DNA from: Anaerolineales bacterium
Lineage (GTDB): Bacteria; Chloroflexota; Anaerolineae; Anaerolineales; VGOW01
Assembly (NCBI GenBank): GCA_919901875.1
Contig: CAKKQG010000331.1
Location: 1-9,548, forward strand
Length of the DNA: 9,548 nt
Reading direction: 5' to 3'
Position numbers and translations under genes: made by a program. This document shows positions 7,046 through 9,548 of this stretch, piece by piece. The notes beneath the pieces were generated by a model, which saw only the letters and a program-made list of their open reading frames with translations, ran no database searches and was not told the origin of the DNA. Each line of letters opens with the position of its first letter. The first letter of the stretch is position 1.

Positions 7046-7678
7046 CATAAAAACGCGGTCATACAGCACTGCCGCCAGCGCGCCGCCAAGAATCGGGCCC
7101 ACGAGATAGACCCAGAAATTATTGAAATCCATTAACGCAATCGCCGGACCAAAGGTGCGCGCCGGATTCATGCTGGCGCCGGTCAGCGTGCCGCCCATCA
7201 AAATATCCATCGTCAATACTAAGCCAATTGCCACGCCCGCCATATTTCCGTTTTTGTTAGCGACCCCCGAAGCGAACACGGCCGTGACCAGGAAGAAGGT
7301 GAGGATAGCTTCGACGGCAACACCGGCGATAGGTGAAACATTCGCCGCGAGTTGAGTCGCGCCCAAGTTGCCGGTTGTTCCCAAAATGAATCGTAAACTA
7401 TAGCCTGCCAACGCCGCGCCGATCAATTGCGCGATGAGATACACCACCGCTCGATCCCACTTCACTTTGCCGGTGAGCGCCAAGCCGATGGTCACTGCCG
7501 GGTTGACGTGCGCGCCGGAGATCGATCCGAAGGCATAGATGATCACCATGAGGGCGATACCGTGCGCCAACGCCACACCGACAATGCCGGCGTTTGTCGC
7601 GCCCGATCCCGCGCCGATGAACACCAAGATGAATGTGCCGATCAGTTCTGCTAATGCTGGTTTGAAATGGTCGTTCAT
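7037..7678 (-). CDS. MIP-family channel (aquaporin, TIP-like filter)
   Basis: A 213-residue six-TM channel of the major intrinsic protein family, in the cytoplasmic membrane. Both half-helix motifs are present: Asn59-Pro60-Ala61 (SGAHVNPAVTIG) and Asn171-Pro172-Ala173 (GASMNPARTFG). Its length fits the aquaporin branch rather than the longer glycerol facilitators, and the D residue typical of GlpF after the second NPA (NPARD) is absent. By alignment of these motifs with E. coli AqpZ the selectivity filter is His39, Ile159, Ala168 and Arg174, unlike the Phe-His-Thr-Arg of AqpZ and like plant tonoplast intrinsic proteins. Those pass water and often ammonia, urea or peroxide; the substrate here is inferred only. 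AAGGAG (complement of 7686-7691) lies 7 nt upstream of the ATG. The gene follows the histidine kinase gene in the same direction after 59 bp that holds a palindrome. Confidence 0.93.
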   Translation of the reverse strand: MNDHFKPALAELIGTFILVFIGAGSGATNAGIVGVALAHGIALMVIIYAFGSISGAHVNPAVTIGLALTGKVKWDRAVVYLIAQLIGAALAGYSLRFILGTTGNLGATQLAANVSPIAGVAVEAILTFFLVTAVFASGVANKNGNMAGVAIGLVLTMDILMGGTLTGASMNPARTFGPAIALMDFNNFWVYLVGPILGGALAAVLYDRVFMKN

Positions 7679-7685
7679 GAGAGGT

Positions 7686-7691
7686 CTCCTT
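7686..7691 (-). promoter_or_regulatory. Ribosome binding site of the channel gene, partly complementary to the upstream palindrome
   Basis: The minus strand reads AAGGAG followed by 7 nt and ATG. The bases AGACCTC that overlap its 3' end (complement of 7681-7687) can pair with GAGGTCT at the 3' end of the preceding palindrome (complement of 7700-7706), leaving a 12-nt loop. The site could thus be partly occluded if the palindrome itself is not folded. Confidence 0.55.
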
Positions 7692-7699
7692 TATTCGCC

Positions 7700-7732
7700 A
7701 GACCTCCGAGTTCTTAAAGAACTCGGAGGTCT
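7700..7732. repeat. 33-bp perfect palindrome (16-bp arms, 1-nt centre)
   Basis: AGACCTCCGAGTTCTT (7700-7715) and its exact reverse complement (7717-7732) flank one A at 7716. It lies in the gap between the histidine kinase stop and the channel start. In RNA it would make a very stable hairpin. No T-run follows on either strand. Like the 1479-1541 element it begins with AGACC and ends with GGTCT, which suggests a shared family of dispersed intergenic repeats. It could also reduce read-through from the kinase gene into the channel gene. Confidence 0.8.
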
Positions 7733-7737
7733 AACTA

Positions 7738-8913
7738 TTAAGAATTTTGCTCCAACGGCAAGCGCACAGTGAACGTCGTGCCTTGTCCGGGTTTGCTGGT
7801 AACGTCAATGCGCCCGTGATGAGCATCCACTAAAGTTTTAACGATAAACAATCCCAAGCCGGTGCCTTTCACTTTACTTTGCCGCGCGTCGTCGGTGCGG
7901 TAATACAGTTGAAAGAGATTAGAGAGTTGTTCTTCGGTCATGCCTTTGCCGTTATCGCCAATTTGAATCACGGCTTCGTCATTTTCGGCGCGGGCTGCGA
8001 TTTCAATATGTCCTCCTTCGGGCGTGTATTTAATGGCGTTGCTGATCATGTTATTCAAAATCTGCCGCAGACGTTCACGATCGGCTTGGAGTTGCACAGG
8101 CATTTTTGGCAGATCGAGTTTCATTGTGATCTGGCGCAATTCGCGCGTGACGTCCAACGGCTTGATCACTTCGCGGATCAATTCAGTCATCTCGCAAAGT
8201 TTAAACGAGATAATCAACTTGCCGCGCTCTGTTTGATCCAGGTCGAGCAGATCGGAGATCAAATGCTCCAGCCGGTGCCCCTGCGCTTCGATCATGGCGA
8301 GGGCTTGTTTTTGTTCCGGTTCGCTAAGCATTGGCGGGTCGTTGGTCAGCAATCCGGCAAAACCGAGAATGGAAGTGAGTGGCGCGCGAAGATCGTGAGC
8401 CGCCATAGACAACAAAAATGACTTGAAGCGATTGATGCGCTGCAGTTCTTCGTTTGCCCGCGCCAGTTGAGATTGCAGCAAACGCAGTTCATTGCGATCC
8501 TGCATCATGCGTTGTTCGGAGTGGCTGGTCTGACTCACGTCTTCGACGATCAACATTAAACCGAGCGAGGGGTTCAATTCGTCTAAAGGAACAACGTGAA
8601 ATGTAAAGTAGGCGATGGATCCATCTGCCGCCTCACGATTGACGCGCTCCAAACGGTAATCATTCGCCTCGCCGCGCATGATGGCGTAGAGCGACTCTTC
8701 GGCGGACACGAATTCCCAGAACAGATCGGTTAACGCGCTGCCCTCGACTTGCGGAGTCGGATCATGGATCACATCTCGCAAGTTAGACGAAGCGTGAACG
8801 ATGGTGAGATCGGGCGCGAGTTGGGCGTAGGCGATGCGATGTTCATGAATCAGCGCTTTGGCAGCGCGCGCCGCTAACATAATGAGGCTGGTGTCTAAAG
8901 GTTGAAGGGTCAT
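7738..8913 (-). CDS. Soluble PAS-domain sensor histidine kinase
   Basis: A 391-residue kinase without TM segments, so cytoplasmic. Residues about 10-130 look like a PAS-type sensor region (LTIVHASSNLRDVIHDPTP, with DLFWEFVSAEE after it and a VVPLDE...LMLIVEDVSQ strand pair). A coiled-coil linker (about 130-165) leads to the HisKA domain with phospho-acceptor His173 in MAAHDLRAPLTSILGF. The HATPase_c domain has an N-box around Asn292 (NNMISNAIKYTPEGG), G1 DNGKGM (320-325) and G2 GTGLGLFIVK (350-359). Position H+4 is Ala177, not the Thr/Asn linked to phosphatase activity in HisKA kinases. The start ATG (8913) overlaps the stop of the upstream GTPase gene as ATGA and has no Shine-Dalgarno, so translation probably relies on coupling. 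No response regulator gene is in the window. A kinase output controlled by the GTPase is the natural inference. Confidence 0.92.
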   Translation of the reverse strand: MTLQPLDTSLIMLAARAAKALIHEHRIAYAQLAPDLTIVHASSNLRDVIHDPTPQVEGSALTDLFWEFVSAEESLYAIMRGEANDYRLERVNREAADGSIAYFTFHVVPLDELNPSLGLMLIVEDVSQTSHSEQRMMQDRNELRLLQSQLARANEELQRINRFKSFLLSMAAHDLRAPLTSILGFAGLLTNDPPMLSEPEQKQALAMIEAQGHRLEHLISDLLDLDQTERGKLIISFKLCEMTELIREVIKPLDVTRELRQITMKLDLPKMPVQLQADRERLRQILNNMISNAIKYTPEGGHIEIAARAENDEAVIQIGDNGKGMTEEQLSNLFQLYYRTDDARQSKVKGTGLGLFIVKTLVDAHHGRIDVTSKPGQGTTFTVRLPLEQNS

Positions 8914-9416
8914 AAATGAAGTTCAAGCTGTTCGGCTAACGCCAAAAACGTCTCTTCAACTTGTTCGCCGGTTTTGGCGCTTGCCAACAAAAACGATCCG
9001 TTGAGCGCGGCGCACACCGCTTGAAGTTCAGCATCGGAGATCGCTCGTTGATCCGCCAGATCAATTTTGTTGCCGACAAACACCAACGGCGAATCGGGGT
9101 TGACTGCCCGCACCTGTTTGGCATAACGCTCATATGCCGATAACGTTTCGTGCCGCGTGAGATCGCACACGATCACCGCGCCGGATGTGCCGCGCAAATA
9201 GCTAGAGCCGGAATCGAAATTGTCGCCGCCAGCCAGATCCCACACCAATAAATTCAATGTGCCATAGCCGCGCGTCATTGTCTTGCGCGAAATTTTTACG
9301 CCGATGGTGCTGAGATATTTATCGTCGAAACGATCTTCGACAAAGCGGCGCACGAGGCTGGTCTTGCCAACGGCGAAGTCACCTAATAGACAAATTTTTT
9401 TTTGAATGACACTCAT
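8910..9416 (-). CDS. Ras-like small GTPase
   Basis: A 168-residue stand-alone GTPase with all five G motifs in near-Ras positions: P-loop GDFAVGKTS (12-20), switch I Thr37 in YLSTIG, DxxG as Asp60-Gly63 (WDLAGGDNF), NKID (116-119) and SAK (146-148). It resembles eukaryotic Rab/Ras more than translation or Era-type GTPases. No C-terminal prenylation Cys is present, so membrane anchoring is not expected. The residue equal to Ras Gln61 is Gly64, so intrinsic hydrolysis may be slow or need a partner. I chose ATG 9416 (MSVIQKKICLLGDFAVGKT). The in-frame GTG at 9428 would add MDIV without a Shine-Dalgarno, while GTGGAT gives a weak site for 9416. It overlaps the histidine kinase start by 4 bp. Bacterial Ras-like GTPases of the MglA or Rup type usually pair with Roadblock or leucine-rich-repeat proteins; none is seen here. 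Confidence 0.93.
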   Translation of the reverse strand: MSVIQKKICLLGDFAVGKTSLVRRFVEDRFDDKYLSTIGVKISRKTMTRGYGTLNLLVWDLAGGDNFDSGSSYLRGTSGAVIVCDLTRHETLSAYERYAKQVRAVNPDSPLVFVGNKIDLADQRAISDAELQAVCAALNGSFLLASAKTGEQVEETFLALAEQLELHL

Positions 9417-9432
9417 AACGATATCCACGTAA

Positions 9433-9514
9433 GGGCAGGGCTCGCCCCTGCCCGATTGCGGGCAACCGCAAGGGCTCGCTCCTGCCCGATTGCGGGCAAC
9501 CGCAAGGGTTGCCC
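9433..9514. repeat. 34-bp tandem repeat with nested hairpins upstream of the GTPase gene
   Basis: Two 34-bp copies (9438-9471 and 9472-9505) differ at one base (C at 9446, T at 9480), and a partial third (GGG, 9506-9508) begins after them. The outer ends form hairpins: GGGCAGGG (9433-9440) with CCCTGCCC (9446-9453), and GGGCAACC (9494-9501) with GGTTGCCC (9507-9514). The whole 9429-9548 stretch has no gene. The array lies 17 bp before the GTPase start, so the GTPase promoter must be inside or beyond it. I found no convincing promoter in the remaining 34 bases at the window end. Confidence 0.8.
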
Positions 9515-9548
9515 CTACAACGATCCTTACCTCAACATTTTAACCCAC

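Noticed and set aside
7879..8421. 180-residue + strand reading frame
   Set aside because: Antisense to the histidine kinase, whose motifs are complete on the other strand.
9417..9428. GTG start adding MDIV to the GTPase
   Set aside because: No Shine-Dalgarno before it, while the ATG at 9416 has a weak one and gives the standard distance to the P-loop.
9438..9505. Possible CRISPR repeats
   Set aside because: The two 34-bp copies are directly adjacent with no spacer, and there are no cas genes.

Overview
The window is about 9.5 kb of bacterial chromosome with roughly 50-55% GC. The set of genes suggests a member of the Chloroflexota, probably class Anaerolineae. This is an inference from style: a Thr-Pro-rich lipoprotein linker, an adaptor/ABC exporter with no outer-membrane partner in view, a Ras-like GTPase next to a PAS histidine kinase, a HEPN/MNT module, a PrsW-like membrane protein and short palindromic intergenic repeats. 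No rRNA or marker gene confirms it.

Left part (1-4954, + strand): a three-gene operon for a MacAB/LolCDE-like ABC transporter. It encodes a lipoprotein HlyD-type adaptor (96-1460), an ATPase (1567-2265) and an 856-residue permease with two FtsX modules (2315-4885). A 63-bp palindromic element sits between the first two genes. A strong hairpin at 4916-4954 ends the operon and also serves the convergent gene.

Middle (4956-5668): a HepT/MntA (HEPN/MNT) toxin-antitoxin pair on the minus strand. The hepT gene keeps its RX4HXY motif, but a one-base deletion cuts it after residue 90; the missing C-terminal helix can still be read in the next frame. The pair has a good promoter with a perfect -10 box very close to the mntA start, so the transcript is probably leaderless.

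Right part: a PrsW/CPBP-type polytopic membrane protease homologue on the + strand (5678-6994) is convergent with a minus-strand cluster that reads, in transcription order, Ras-like small GTPase (8910-9416), soluble PAS histidine kinase (7738-8913) and MIP-family channel (7037-7678). GTPase and kinase overlap by ATGA and are very likely translationally coupled. The channel follows after a gap that holds a perfect 33-bp palindrome. The GTPase has Gly where Ras has the catalytic Gln61, and the channel has a plant-TIP-like selectivity filter (His-Ile-Ala-Arg by motif alignment). Upstream of the GTPase lies a 34-bp tandem repeat.

The best candidate for something little described is the GTPase-histidine kinase pair. 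The frameshifted toxin and the two AGACC...GGTCT palindromes come next.
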